Notes: generated by a model from the letters alone, not told the origin. DNA of 64,000 nt from Nonomuraea endophytica (GCF_014203235.1 NZ_JACHIN010000005.1:620001-684000); one strand, 5' to 3'. Counted from the stretch's first letter, positions 35,403-43,781 are shown. Made by a program: numbers and translations.

Positions 35403-36566
35403 TCACCAGCCGACCTTGCCCTTGCCGATGATCAGGGCCTTGGCGATCACCAGGCGCTGCACGTCGTTGGTGCCCTCGCCGATGGCCATCAGCGGGGCGT
35501 CGCGGTAGAGGCGCTCGACGACGTACTCCTGGCTGTAGCCGTAGCCGCCGTGGATGCGCATCGACTCCAGCGACGCCTTCAGCGCCACCTCGGAGGCGAA
35601 GTACTTGGCCATCCCGGCCTCCATGTCCACCCGCTTGCCGCCGTCGGCCTGCGAGGCGGCCCAGTAGGTCAGCAGCCGCGCGGCCTGGATCTCCGTGGCC
35701 AGGTCGGCGAGCTTGAGCTGGACGGCCTGGAACTCGGCGATCGGCTGCCCGAACGCCTCCCGCCGGCGGGAGTAGGACAGGGCCGCGTCGTAGGCGGCCT
35801 GGGCCACCCCGACGGCCCTGGCGGCGATGTTGACGCGGCCGATCTCCAGGCCGGACAGCACCTGCTGCATGCCCCTGCCCTCCTCGCCGCCGAGCAGCGC
35901 CGAGACCGGGACGCGCACGTCCTGGAGCGCGACCTCGCAGGTCTCGGTGCCCTTGTAGCCGAGCTTGGGCAGGTCGCGGCTGACCGTGAAGCCGGGCGTT
36001 CCGGCGTCCACGAGCAGCACCGACATGCCCTTGTGCGCGGGCTCGGTGATCGCGGTCTTCACCAGTACCGGCAGCGGGTCGGCGTGGCGGGCGTTGGTGA
36101 TCCACGTCTTGACGCCGTTGACGACGTAGTGCTCGCCGTCGCGGACCGCGCGCGTCCGGATGCCCTGCAGGTCCGTGCCCGCTCCCGGCTCGGTCAGCGC
36201 CAGTCCGGTACGGCGGGCGCCGCTCGCCAGATCCGGCAGGTAGTGGCGCTTCTGCTCCTCGGTGCCGTGGCGGGCGATCATCCAGGCCGACAGCGAGTGG
36301 GAGCCGATGGTCCCGGCCACGCCCATCCAGCCTCTGGCGATCTCCTCGAAGACCAGGGCGAAGGTCACCATGTCGGCGTCGAGCCCGCCGTACTCCTCGG
36401 GGACGGTCAGCCCGAACAGCCCCATCTCCTTCATCTTCGCCACGATCTCGGTGGGATACCTCCCGGAGTGCTCCCACTCGGTGGCCACGGGGACGATCTC
36501 CTTCTCGACGAAGGCGCGCAACGTCTCCCTGAAGGCCCTCTGGTCGTCGGTCAGCTCGAAGTCCAT
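35403..36566 (-). CDS. Acyl-CoA dehydrogenase (last gene of the ten-gene operon)
   Basis: A 387-residue FAD enzyme that introduces an alpha,beta double bond in an acyl-CoA. It shows FGLTVPEEYGG, the FAD/substrate segments LALTEPGAGTDLQGI and VNGVKTWITNARHAD, the helical domain, and C-terminal IHGGYGYSQEYVVERLYRDAPLMAIGEGTNDVQR with the catalytic Glu in GEGT. The start is 6 nt downstream of the DUF35 gene. It supplies the first oxidation in the inferred CoA-ester pathway. Confidence 0.93.
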   Translation of the reverse strand: MDFELTDDQRAFRETLRAFVEKEIVPVATEWEHSGRYPTEIVAKMKEMGLFGLTVPEEYGGLDADMVTFALVFEEIARGWMGVAGTIGSHSLSAWMIARHGTEEQKRHYLPDLASGARRTGLALTEPGAGTDLQGIRTRAVRDGEHYVVNGVKTWITNARHADPLPVLVKTAITEPAHKGMSVLLVDAGTPGFTVSRDLPKLGYKGTETCEVALQDVRVPVSALLGGEEGRGMQQVLSGLEIGRVNIAARAVGVAQAAYDAALSYSRRREAFGQPIAEFQAVQLKLADLATEIQAARLLTYWAASQADGGKRVDMEAGMAKYFASEVALKASLESMRIHGGYGYSQEYVVERLYRDAPLMAIGEGTNDVQRLVIAKALIIGKGKVGW

Positions 36567-36572
36567 GGCGCG

Positions 36573-36887
36573 TTACTCCTTCTCGAAGACGGGCAGCCCT
36601 TGCCACCAGGTGAGGCGTACCCGCTCGTCGCAGGCCCACGGGCCGGGGCCGACCAGGCGGGTGAGCAGGACGGGGCCCTCGTCCAGGCGGACTCGGGCGA
36701 TCACGTACGGGGGTTGGAAGTCCGCGGACGGGGCGCGGTGGACCTCGGTGAAGGTGTCCACCGAGCCGCCTCCCTCCGCCTCGCACGAGCCCAGATCGGG
36801 CGAGCCGCAGCCGAGGCAGAGCGGTCTCGGGTAGTGCTGGCGGCGGCCGCAGGCCCGGCACTCCTGCAGTTCCAGGCGTTCAGCCAC
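36573..36887 (-). CDS. DUF35 zinc-ribbon/OB-fold partner of the thiolase-like enzyme
   Basis: A 104-residue protein with an N-terminal zinc ribbon (CRACGRRQHYPRPLCLGCGS, two CxxC knuckles) and an OB fold (TFTEVHRAPSADFQPPYVIARVRLDEGPVLLTRLVG). Such proteins associate with SCP2-type thiolases: in steroid side-chain degradation the DUF35 domain of ChsH2 binds the aldolase Ltp2 and activates it. Here the start overlaps the thiolase stop by 8 nt, supporting a complex. Confidence 0.88.
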   Translation of the reverse strand: MAERLELQECRACGRRQHYPRPLCLGCGSPDLGSCEAEGGGSVDTFTEVHRAPSADFQPPYVIARVRLDEGPVLLTRLVGPGPWACDERVRLTWWQGLPVFEKE

Positions 36888-38022
36888 GGTCGGCCCCCAG
36901 CAGCACGGTGGCGTGCGTGGACAGGATGCCGCCGGTGCCGTGGGCCAGCGCCACCTCGGCGCCGGGCGCCTGACGCGCGCCGCACTCGCCGCGCAGCTGG
37001 CGGACCGCCTCGACCAGCAGGAACAGGCCGAACATGCCCGGATGGCAGTAGGACAGGCCGCCGCCGGTGGTGTTGAGCGGGAACGCGCCGCCCGGCCCCG
37101 CCTCCTTCACCAGGTCGCCGGCCGCGCCCGGCTCGCAGAAGCCCAGGGCCTCCAGGGTGAGCAGGACCGTGATCGTGAACGAGTCGTACACCTGGGCCAC
37201 GTCCACGTCCTCCGGCGTGACGGCGGCCATGGCGAAGGCCCTCCGGCCCGCTTCCGCCGCGCCGGTGTCCAGGATGTCGTGGGCCTGGGACATGCCGGCG
37301 GTCGTGGTGGCCTCGCCGTACCCGAGGATCGTGATCGGGACCTTCGGCAGGTGGCGGGCGCGGTCGAGGGCGGTGAGCACGATCGCGGCGCCGCCGTCGG
37401 TGACCAGGCAGCAGTCGGCGGCGGTGAGCGGTGTGGAGATCATGGGCGCGGCGAGGACCTGCTCGACCGTCAGGGGGCCGGCGGCGTGGCGGTGGGCGCG
37501 CGGGTTCAGCAGCGCCCACTCGCGGGCGGCCACGGCGACCTGGGCCAGGTCGGCGCGGCTTCTGCCGTATTGGTGGAGGTAGCGCTGGGCGGCCAGCGCG
37601 TAGTACGAGATCGGGTAGAGCGGGCCGTACGGGGCCTCGTGGGTGGTCTGGGGGACGTCGCCCTCGTGGACGCCCGACAGGGCGCGGGTGCGGGCGCCGC
37701 GCTGGTTCGAGCCGTAGGAGATCAGCACCGTCGTGCACTGCCCCGCCCCGATCGCCTGTACGGCCCGCGCCACGTACATCTCGAACGCGGAACCGCCGGC
37801 GAACGTGGAGTCGGTCCAGGCGGGGCGCAGACCCAGATACTCGGCCACCTGGGTGGCGGCGAACCTGCCCACGCCCGCGGTGGCCAGGCCGTCGACGTCG
37901 CGCAGGGCGAGGCCGGCGTCGGCCAGGGCGCGGGTGGCCGCCTGGGCCTGGAGTTCGAGTGCGCTCCTGCCGGTGACCCCGAGATCGGACTCGGCTGCCC
38001 CGACGACGGCCACCGCAGTCAT
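36880..38022 (-). CDS. Thiolase-superfamily protein, Ltp2-like (probable retro-aldolase)
   Basis: A 380-residue lipid-transfer/SCP2-thiolase-like protein. The overall fold markers are present (ALADAGLALRDVDGLATAG, AQVYDSFTITVLLTLEALGFC, NTTGGGLSYCHPGMFG, LAHGTGGILSTHATVLLG). The nucleophilic Cys expected near residues 75-85 is not evident: the segment reads DSTFAGGSAFEMYVARA. Ltp2-type aldolases also lack this Cys and cleave a beta-hydroxyacyl-CoA by retro-aldol chemistry, so aldolase rather than thiolase activity is inferred. It overlaps both the MaoC gene before it and DUF35 after it. Confidence 0.82.
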   Translation of the reverse strand: MTAVAVVGAAESDLGVTGRSALELQAQAATRALADAGLALRDVDGLATAGVGRFAATQVAEYLGLRPAWTDSTFAGGSAFEMYVARAVQAIGAGQCTTVLISYGSNQRGARTRALSGVHEGDVPQTTHEAPYGPLYPISYYALAAQRYLHQYGRSRADLAQVAVAAREWALLNPRAHRHAAGPLTVEQVLAAPMISTPLTAADCCLVTDGGAAIVLTALDRARHLPKVPITILGYGEATTTAGMSQAHDILDTGAAEAGRRAFAMAAVTPEDVDVAQVYDSFTITVLLTLEALGFCEPGAAGDLVKEAGPGGAFPLNTTGGGLSYCHPGMFGLFLLVEAVRQLRGECGARQAPGAEVALAHGTGGILSTHATVLLGADRG

Positions 38023-38399
38023 AGCCGCCTCTCCACCACGGACGTCGCGGGGGCCACGGCGATTCTGGGGTTGTCGCCGATGACCTCGACCTGCTGCTCC
38101 ACCGTGAGCAGGCCGTCCGCCTCGGACACCACGCGCCCGGTGCAGCGGACGGTCTCGCCCGCGAACACCATCGAGCGGAACCGGAAGCTCATCCGGGTGA
38201 TCCGCGCGCTCGGGCCGAGCCAGTCCTGCAGCTGCTCGGCCAGGAGCGCGCCGAAGAGCTGGCCGTCCACGACCGGCGCGGGCAGGCCCCTTTCCACGGC
38301 GTAGGCGGAGTCGTGGTGGAGGCGGTGCCAGTCCCAGGTGGCCCCGGCGTACGCGATCATGCCGGCCGGGTCGATCCGGCGTTGCAGAGGGGGGATCAC
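38019..38399 (-). CDS. MaoC-like hydratase subunit, catalytic half
   Basis: A 126-residue single hot-dog protein. The hydratase motif is recognisable as ATWDWHRLHHD, with Asp and His in the D-x4-H spacing needed for catalysis. Single hot-dog hydratases of this kind work as heterodimers with a non-catalytic partner (as in HadAB/BC or ChsH1-ChsH2). Its start overlaps the stop of the other half (38396-38842). Together they should hydrate an enoyl-CoA before cleavage by the Ltp2-like enzyme. Confidence 0.82.
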   Translation of the reverse strand: MIPPLQRRIDPAGMIAYAGATWDWHRLHHDSAYAVERGLPAPVVDGQLFGALLAEQLQDWLGPSARITRMSFRFRSMVFAGETVRCTGRVVSEADGLLTVEQQVEVIGDNPRIAVAPATSVVERRL

Positions 38400-38842
38400 G
38401 GGTCCTCCAGAGGTATGTAGATCAGCGTCTCCTCGTTGACGGCCAGCAGGTCGGCGTGCTGGTTGGTGTAGGTGGCCGTGGACGTCACGAAGATCTTGCC
38501 CGCCTTGCGGACGATCTTGCCAAGGCGCCAGGTGACGGTGATGACGTCGGCGGGCCGTACCGGCTGGTGGAGCTCGTAGGTGTTGCCGCCGCGCACGAGG
38601 CGGGTGCCGGGGAAGTCGAGGTCCCAGGTGTGGCCGCAGTAGCCGTCGGCGTCGCGGGGCAGGCCGGTGAACTGGTTCGTCTCGAAGATCAGGGTGGGCG
38701 GGGCGATGACGCCGTCGTAGCCGTGTTCGCGGGCGTGGGCGTCGTCGGTGTAGAGCGGGTTGGCGTCGCCCACGGCCTGGGCGAAGTAGCGGATCGCGGC
38801 GCGGCCGAGCTCTTCCGGGGAGGTGTAGGTGACCTCGTTCAC
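38396..38842 (-). CDS. FAS1-type dehydratase/MaoC subunit, probably structural half
   Basis: A 148-residue hot-dog protein of the FAS1/MaoC N-terminal type. The motif reads GDANPLYTDDAHAREHGYDGVIAPPT: the Asp is kept but the catalytic His of GDxNPxH is Tyr, as in HadA and in the MaoC part of ChsH2. It is therefore expected to shape the substrate pocket while the adjacent subunit provides the catalytic pair. It overlaps both neighbours by 4 nt. Confidence 0.82.
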   Translation of the reverse strand: MNEVTYTSPEELGRAAIRYFAQAVGDANPLYTDDAHAREHGYDGVIAPPTLIFETNQFTGLPRDADGYCGHTWDLDFPGTRLVRGGNTYELHQPVRPADVITVTWRLGKIVRKAGKIFVTSTATYTNQHADLLAVNEETLIYIPLEDP

Positions 38843-39852
38843 CGGAGCACCGCTGTGGGGACGACCTCGATGAGAAACTCGGGGCGCAGCAGGGCCGTGC
38901 AGACGACCGAGGTGAGGGCGGGGCCGTGGGGGAAGTGGCGCTCCCTGACCGCCACTATTTCCGGATACTTCGTGATGGCTGGAGGAGTGATGTATTCGAC
39001 CAGCCTGACCACGTCCGAGCCCGTCAGGTTCTCCTCGCGCAGCACGGCTTCGATCGCCGTGTAGGTGTACTCGGCCTGCGCCACCAGGTCGCCCTCGTGC
39101 AGCGCCCGCTGGGTCGCCGGCTCCAGCGCGCCGAAGCCCGACATGAACAACGTGCCGCCCGCCGCCACCCCCGGCTTGTACGTGAGCGTGTCGTAGCGTG
39201 TCCAGCCGGGGTTGACGGCGCGCAGCGGCAGCCGCGAGCCGACCGCGTCCAGCGTGACCATCGCGCCCTCCACGGCGGCGCGGTCCACCAGGATCCCGGC
39301 CGCGCCCGGATGCACGGGCCGGCCGTCGGCGCCCTCGCCGCCCAGCAGTTCCCTGCGCGGGCGGCCGCAGCGCGGGTAGTCTGCCCGGGTGGCGGTCGCG
39401 GTGTAGTCGGTGGTCTGCACCAGCCCCTCAAGCCCGATCCCGGCCACCTTGAGCAGCTCAGCCGCCACCTCCAGGCAGGAGCGGTACTGCTCGCCGAACC
39501 CCGCCGTCAGATCGGCCGGGACGATAGCGGGCAGATACACGATCTCCCCCGCCACGGTCACCACGCCGCGGCCGGTGACGAACCGCTCCCCGCCCCCTCG
39601 GCACGCCGTCACCTCGACGGCCACCTCGTGCCCGTCCTCCAGCACGCCCTCGACCGCGATCGCCGACAGCGTGACCCCTTCCGGCCTGGCCGCCGGGTCC
39701 GGCCTCGCGCTCGCGTACTCCCGCACATGCACCGCGTCCGCCCACGTCAGCCCAAGCGCGCCCAGCGCCACCCGGGCCCGCTCGTAGGCGTCGCCGGCGT
39801 CGGTGCCGGTCAGCGCGGGCAGCCGCACGGTCCTGTCCCTCACCTCGGCCAC
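38839..39852 (-). CDS. Triple RidA/YjgF-like domain protein
   Basis: A 337-residue cytoplasmic protein that reads as three RidA-like modules: a partial one at 1-85, one at about 90-210 (GRGVVTVAGEIVYLPAI...YRSCLEVAAELLKVAGIGLEGLVQTTDYT) and one at about 215-337 (VAAGGTLFMSGFGAL...AIEAVLREENLTGSDVVRLVEYIT...FLIEVVPTAVL). RidA enzymes hydrolyse reactive enamines and imines using an Arg in a PxRxxV context. Here the equivalent segments read GPALTSVV, HPGAAGILV and PEGVTLSAI with no Arg, so ordinary imine deaminase activity is doubtful. GTG 39852 is used; GTG 39843 is possible. It starts 10 nt after PrpD. Confidence 0.75.
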   Translation of the reverse strand: MAEVRDRTVRLPALTGTDAGDAYERARVALGALGLTWADAVHVREYASARPDPAARPEGVTLSAIAVEGVLEDGHEVAVEVTACRGGGERFVTGRGVVTVAGEIVYLPAIVPADLTAGFGEQYRSCLEVAAELLKVAGIGLEGLVQTTDYTATATRADYPRCGRPRRELLGGEGADGRPVHPGAAGILVDRAAVEGAMVTLDAVGSRLPLRAVNPGWTRYDTLTYKPGVAAGGTLFMSGFGALEPATQRALHEGDLVAQAEYTYTAIEAVLREENLTGSDVVRLVEYITPPAITKYPEIVAVRERHFPHGPALTSVVCTALLRPEFLIEVVPTAVLR

Positions 39853-39862
39853 TCCCTCGCGG

Positions 39863-41347
39863 TCATCGCGTCAGCTCCTTCAGCAGGTCGTCGAGGGCGG
39901 GCAGTTCGTGCAGGCGCAGCGCGAGGTCCACGGCGCGGGCGCTCAGCCCGTTTCCCAGAGCCTTGTCGGCGACCAGGCGGTCGATGCGGGGATCGCCTGG
40001 TCCGCCCGAACCGCGCGCCACCTCCGCGACCACCCGGCGCCCGTCCGTCAGCCGCGCCCGCAGCCGCCCGTGCTGGTCGGCCGCGGGGCCCCGGTGCCCG
40101 GATGGCACGTGCCGTACCCTCGCGGCGAGATCACACACGTCGGCGCGCTCGGGCCGGGCGAACGTGCGCGCGGTCAGCTCACCGTCGACCAGCATCGCCG
40201 CCACGCACCAGGCCAGGCTGAACTTCGCCGCGTACGGCGTGCGCGGTCGCTCCTTGCCCGCCCCGCACACCAGCGCCGCGGCGTCGTCATGGACCTCCGC
40301 CTCGATCCCGGCCACCTCCTCCGCGGCGGCCAGCCCACGCAGGACCTTCGCGGCGTCGACGGCGGCGTGCAGCAGCTGGCAGGCGGGGTAGGGCTTGATC
40401 GTGATCCGGGTGACCTCCCAGCCGCGCCCCAGGTCGCCGAACGGGTCGACGCCAGGGCGGCCGAGCAGCGCGCCGTACAGGCCGTGCTCGCCCTCCACCA
40501 CCGTCGCGGGCCCGCTCGCCCCCGCCCGCGCCAGCCGCGCGGCCAGCACACCCGCCTGGGCGGCGAAGCCCGCGTGGAGCTGCTTGGTCGAGGCCCCGGT
40601 GTTCAGGAACTCCAGCAGGCCGCCCGACATGCTGCCCGCGATGCCCAGCGCGGCGACCGCCTGGGCGTGCGTGAGCCCGTACAGTCTGGCGGCCACCAGC
40701 GCGGCGGCCAGCGTGCCGCAGGCCGAGGTGGCGTGCAGGCCACGAGCATGAAATCCATGCGGTACGGCCCCGCCCAGCCGGCAGATCGCCTCGTAACCGG
40801 CGAGCGCGGCGGTGAGCACCTCGGCCCCGCTCGCCCCGGTCTCCTCCCCCACCGCGAACGCCACCGGCAGCACCGGGGCCGTCGCGTGAACCAGCCCCAG
40901 GGCGTGGGTGTCGTCGAAGTCCAGCGCGTGCACCAGCACCCCGTTGGCCAGCGCCGCCGCCACCGCCCCCACCCGGCGCCCGCTCCCGAACACCGTCGCC
41001 TCGGGCGGCCCGCCCATCTCCCCAGCGACCCGAACAGCCGCCCAAGCCCCCTCCCCCACCACCCCACTGTCTTGCGCCGTTCCGTCTCCCGCGGCCGCCC
41101 CAGGCCGCGCCCTGTCCTGCTCGCCGGTTTGGGACGTCTCCTCCGGTGGTTCGCCTTGCCGGGCGGCTGTAGGACAGGCGGCTGTCTGCCGGGCGGCCGT
41201 TGGCCAGGCGGCTGTTTGTCTGGTGGCCGCGGTGGCGCAGCCGAGGCCGTCGAGCAGGTGTCGCAGGGCGGCGGCGCGTGCCTCGTCTGGAACGTCGTCC
41301 AGCCGGAGCCCCAGCCCCCACGCGGCCAGCGTCTCGGCGGCCGTCAT
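39863..41347 (-). CDS. MmgE/PrpD-family protein (copy 2) with a repeat insert
   Basis: A 494-residue member of the 2-methylcitrate dehydratase superfamily. Conserved parts are LANGVLVHALDFDDTHALGLVHATAPVLPVAFA, HATSACGTLAAALVAARLYGL, GSMSGGLLEFLNTGASTKQLHAGFAAQAGVLAA and TIKPYPACQLLHAAVDAA. Between about residues 38 and 108, where the family has a short loop, it carries a low-complexity insert with a decapeptide repeat (ARQTAAWPTA/ARQTAACPTA). The position in an acyl-CoA operon suggests dehydration, decarboxylation or isomerisation of a carboxylic acid intermediate. It overlaps the CaiB stop. Confidence 0.85.
   Translation of the reverse strand: MTAAETLAAWGLGLRLDDVPDEARAAALRHLLDGLGCATAATRQTAAWPTAARQTAACPTAARQGEPPEETSQTGEQDRARPGAAAGDGTAQDSGVVGEGAWAAVRVAGEMGGPPEATVFGSGRRVGAVAAALANGVLVHALDFDDTHALGLVHATAPVLPVAFAVGEETGASGAEVLTAALAGYEAICRLGGAVPHGFHARGLHATSACGTLAAALVAARLYGLTHAQAVAALGIAGSMSGGLLEFLNTGASTKQLHAGFAAQAGVLAARLARAGASGPATVVEGEHGLYGALLGRPGVDPFGDLGRGWEVTRITIKPYPACQLLHAAVDAAKVLRGLAAAEEVAGIEAEVHDDAAALVCGAGKERPRTPYAAKFSLAWCVAAMLVDGELTARTFARPERADVCDLAARVRHVPSGHRGPAADQHGRLRARLTDGRRVVAEVARGSGGPGDPRIDRLVADKALGNGLSARAVDLALRLHELPALDDLLKELTR
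41158..41230 (-). repeat. 30-bp in-frame tandem repeat in prpD-like gene
   Basis: Units start at 41158 and 41188 (30 bp each), with a partial third from 41218. They encode ARQTAAxPTA decapeptides in the minus-strand gene, in a position where related enzymes have no insert. Confidence 0.75.
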
Positions 41348-42543
41348 CCCGGCTCCCCGAAAGCCCCCGCCCCGGCCAGCGCCTTGACGTGCGCCTCCGT
41401 GTACCCGAGCAACCCCCGCAGCACCTCCTCCGCGTGCTCGCCCAGCCGGGGAGCCCGGCGATGCGCGACCGGCTCACCGCCCACCCGCACCGGCGACCCG
41501 AACTGCCGCACCCGCCCGTAGCGGGGGTGGGAGGTCTCCACCACCAGCCCCCGAGCCGTGGTGTGCTCATCGGCCAGCGCCTCGTGCACGGAGTTCACCG
41601 GCCCGCACGGGATCCCGGCCGGCCGCAGCACCGCCAGCCACTCGTCCACGGTCCTGGTCAGGAAGACGTCGGCGAGGGCGGGCAGCAGCCGGTCGGCGTT
41701 GCGCCGCCTGCCGGCGAAGTCGGCGTACCCGGGATCGGTGTCGAACGGCGGCCCGAGTATCGCGGCCAGCCGCCGCCAGAACTTCTCCTTGGCGCATCCC
41801 ACGACCAGCCACCCGTCGGCCGCCGCGAAGTTCTGGAACGGCACCAGCGACGGATGCGCCGACCGCGCGGTCCGGGCAGGCACGAAGTCGGTGTTCAACG
41901 CCCAGGTCCCGACATAGGTGAGCATGGTGATCGCGGTGTCGTACAGGGACAGGTCGCAGTCCAGCCCCACCCCGTCCCGGCGCGCCGCGTGCACCCCGGC
42001 CACCAGCGCGAGCGCCGCCACCAGCCCGCCGGAGTAGTCCACCAGCGAGAGGCCGGACTTGGCCGGTGGGCCGCCCGGTTCGCCGGTCAGCGTCATCCAG
42101 CCGGCCAGCCCCTGGAGGATGTAGTCGTAGCCGGGCTCGGCCGTACGCGGCCCGGTCATCCCGAACCCGGTCAGCGAACAGCAGACCACGCGGGGATTGA
42201 GATGCTTGAGATCGGCGTAGGTGAGCCGCATCTTGGCCGGGACGTCGCCGCGCAGGTTGGAGTAGACGGCGTCGCCGTGCCGTACCAGATCCTCGAAAAC
42301 GTCCCGCCCCGCCGCGCACCCCAGATCCAGCGCGATCGACTTCTTGTTGCGGTTGAACGTCTCGAAGAACAGCGAATCCCCGCCCTCGGCATACGGCGGG
42401 ACATACCGCCCCACATCGCCCCCGGCTCGGGGGTCCTCGACCTTGATGATCTCCGCGCCGAGATCGGCGAGGTGCACGCTCCCGAACGGCCCGGCGCCGT
42501 ACTGCTCCAGGCTGATGACCCTGACGTCCTCCAGCGGCCTCAT
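41344..42543 (-). CDS. CaiB/BaiF family III CoA-transferase
   Basis: A 399-residue formyl-CoA-transferase-type enzyme that moves CoA between carboxylic acids. It begins PLEDVRVISLEQYGAGPFGSVHLADLGAEIIKVEDP, has FETFNRNKKSIALDL, and the catalytic Asp is expected in GYDYILQGLAGWM. In the operon it most likely activates the acid substrate, or transfers CoA between intermediates. Mesaconyl-CoA C1-C4 transferases are in the same family, which is notable beside the MaoC hydratase at 43778. Both ends overlap neighbouring genes by 4 nt. Confidence 0.92.
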   Translation of the reverse strand: MRPLEDVRVISLEQYGAGPFGSVHLADLGAEIIKVEDPRAGGDVGRYVPPYAEGGDSLFFETFNRNKKSIALDLGCAAGRDVFEDLVRHGDAVYSNLRGDVPAKMRLTYADLKHLNPRVVCCSLTGFGMTGPRTAEPGYDYILQGLAGWMTLTGEPGGPPAKSGLSLVDYSGGLVAALALVAGVHAARRDGVGLDCDLSLYDTAITMLTYVGTWALNTDFVPARTARSAHPSLVPFQNFAAADGWLVVGCAKEKFWRRLAAILGPPFDTDPGYADFAGRRRNADRLLPALADVFLTRTVDEWLAVLRPAGIPCGPVNSVHEALADEHTTARGLVVETSHPRYGRVRQFGSPVRVGGEPVAHRRAPRLGEHAEEVLRGLLGYTEAHVKALAGAGAFGEPG

Positions 42544-43781
42544 GTCAGCTCCTTGATGAGCGCGATGATGCGGGCCTGCGACTCGCGCACGGCCTCGGGC
42601 GGCCGGCCGTACACGGGCGGGGTGAGCTTGATCGTGGTGGCCAGCCCGCGATAGGCGTCGATCCCCGCGGCGACCTGCGTGGGCGTTCCGGCCAGCGCCA
42701 ACCGCTCCACCATCCGATCCGGTACGGCTGCCGCCAGCCCGTCCGCCGGAGTCCCCGCCCGGAAGGCCTCGATGACCGCCTCCTGCTCTTCGGCCAGACC
42801 GTGGAAGGCGAAGAAGTCGCGGTAGGTGGCGACGCTGGCGTAGAAGCCGAGCACACCCTTGGCCTGACGACGAGCCTCGGCGGGATCGGCATCGATGGCA
42901 CAACAAGCCGAAACCACCACATCCAGCCCCGACCCCACCTGCGGACCCACCCCCGCGTCCACCCACCCACCGGACGCCCCGTCCAGACCCGCCCCCGCCC
43001 CTCCCCGCACGCCGGGCGATCCGTCCAGACCCATCCCCGCCCATACCCGTGCGCCGGGCGATCCGTCCAGACCCATCCCCGCCCGTACCCGTGCGCCGGG
43101 CGATCCGTCCAGACCCATCCCCGCCCGTACCCGTGCGCCGGGCTCTTCGCCCCGCTCACTCCCGACGCCTGAGTCCTTTGCCGGGGCTGTTGCCTGGCAC
43201 AGGTTGGGCAGGACGTGCTCGCGGACGTAGGCGGGCGAGCACAGCTCATGTGAGATCCACCCGTCGGCGATCCGCCCGGCCAGGCGGGTGAGCTGGGGCC
43301 CCACGGCGGCCAGGTAGATGGGGATGGCGGCACGGACCGGCCGGTGCGGCCGCCGGAACCCGCGCAGGTCGGCGCGCCGCGTCTCCCCCTCGACCACCGG
43401 CGGCGTACCCGCGACCACGGCCCTGATGATCTCGACGGTCTCGCGTAATCGGGTGACGGGGCGGTCGGCGGCGACGTGGTGCCAGCGCTCGTTCAGGCGG
43501 CGCGCCCCCACGCCGAGACCGAGCACGAACCGTCCGCCGGTCAGCTCGTCCAGGTCGAGCGCCTCCAGAGCCAGGGTCAGCGGGCTGCGGGTGAAGGCCA
43601 GCGCGACCGCGGTGCCGACGCCCGCCCTGCTCAGCACCGGCGCGACGGCGGCGGCGGTCACGGTGGCGCTGCGGTGCAGCTCGGGCAGCCACACCACCTC
43701 GGCCCCTGCCTCCTCGGCGGCCCGCGCCGCCTCGGCCAGTTCGGCGAGGGTCTCGCCCCACGGGCCGTAGGTGATCCTCAT
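42540..43781 (-). CDS. LLM-class F420-dependent oxidoreductase with a minisatellite insert
   Basis: A 413-residue luciferase-like TIM-barrel oxidoreductase, probably using F420H2. The start MRITYGPWGETLAELAEAARAAEEAGAEVVWLPELH, the segment LEALDLDELTGGRFVLGLGVGARRLNERW, and AIPIYLAAVGPQLTRLAGRIADGWI are typical. About 80 residues (205-285) interrupt the barrel between NLCQATAPAKD and VVVSACCAIDADPAEARR; they include a 14-residue repeat GARVRAGMGLDGSP. LLM proteins are normally about 330 long, which equals this protein without the insert. Overlaps MaoC and CaiB genes by 4 nt each. Confidence 0.87.
   Translation of the reverse strand: MRITYGPWGETLAELAEAARAAEEAGAEVVWLPELHRSATVTAAAVAPVLSRAGVGTAVALAFTRSPLTLALEALDLDELTGGRFVLGLGVGARRLNERWHHVAADRPVTRLRETVEIIRAVVAGTPPVVEGETRRADLRGFRRPHRPVRAAIPIYLAAVGPQLTRLAGRIADGWISHELCSPAYVREHVLPNLCQATAPAKDSGVGSERGEEPGARVRAGMGLDGSPGARVRAGMGLDGSPGARVWAGMGLDGSPGVRGGAGAGLDGASGGWVDAGVGPQVGSGLDVVVSACCAIDADPAEARRQAKGVLGFYASVATYRDFFAFHGLAEEQEAVIEAFRAGTPADGLAAAVPDRMVERLALAGTPTQVAAGIDAYRGLATTIKLTPPVYGRPPEAVRESQARIIALIKELT
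42967..43134 (-). repeat. 42-bp in-frame minisatellite, four units, in LLM oxidoreductase gene
   Basis: Units begin at 42967 (diverged), 43009, 43051 and 43093 on the plus-strand coordinate; the last three are almost identical. Each encodes a 14-residue GARVRAGMGLDGSP-like peptide (residues about 216-272). The near identity points to recent expansion. Confidence 0.93.

Noticed and set aside
31780..41347. A methylcitrate (propionate) cluster because of two PrpD genes
   Set aside because: No PrpC, PrpB or aconitase-type gene is near, and PrpD superfamily members have several other functions.
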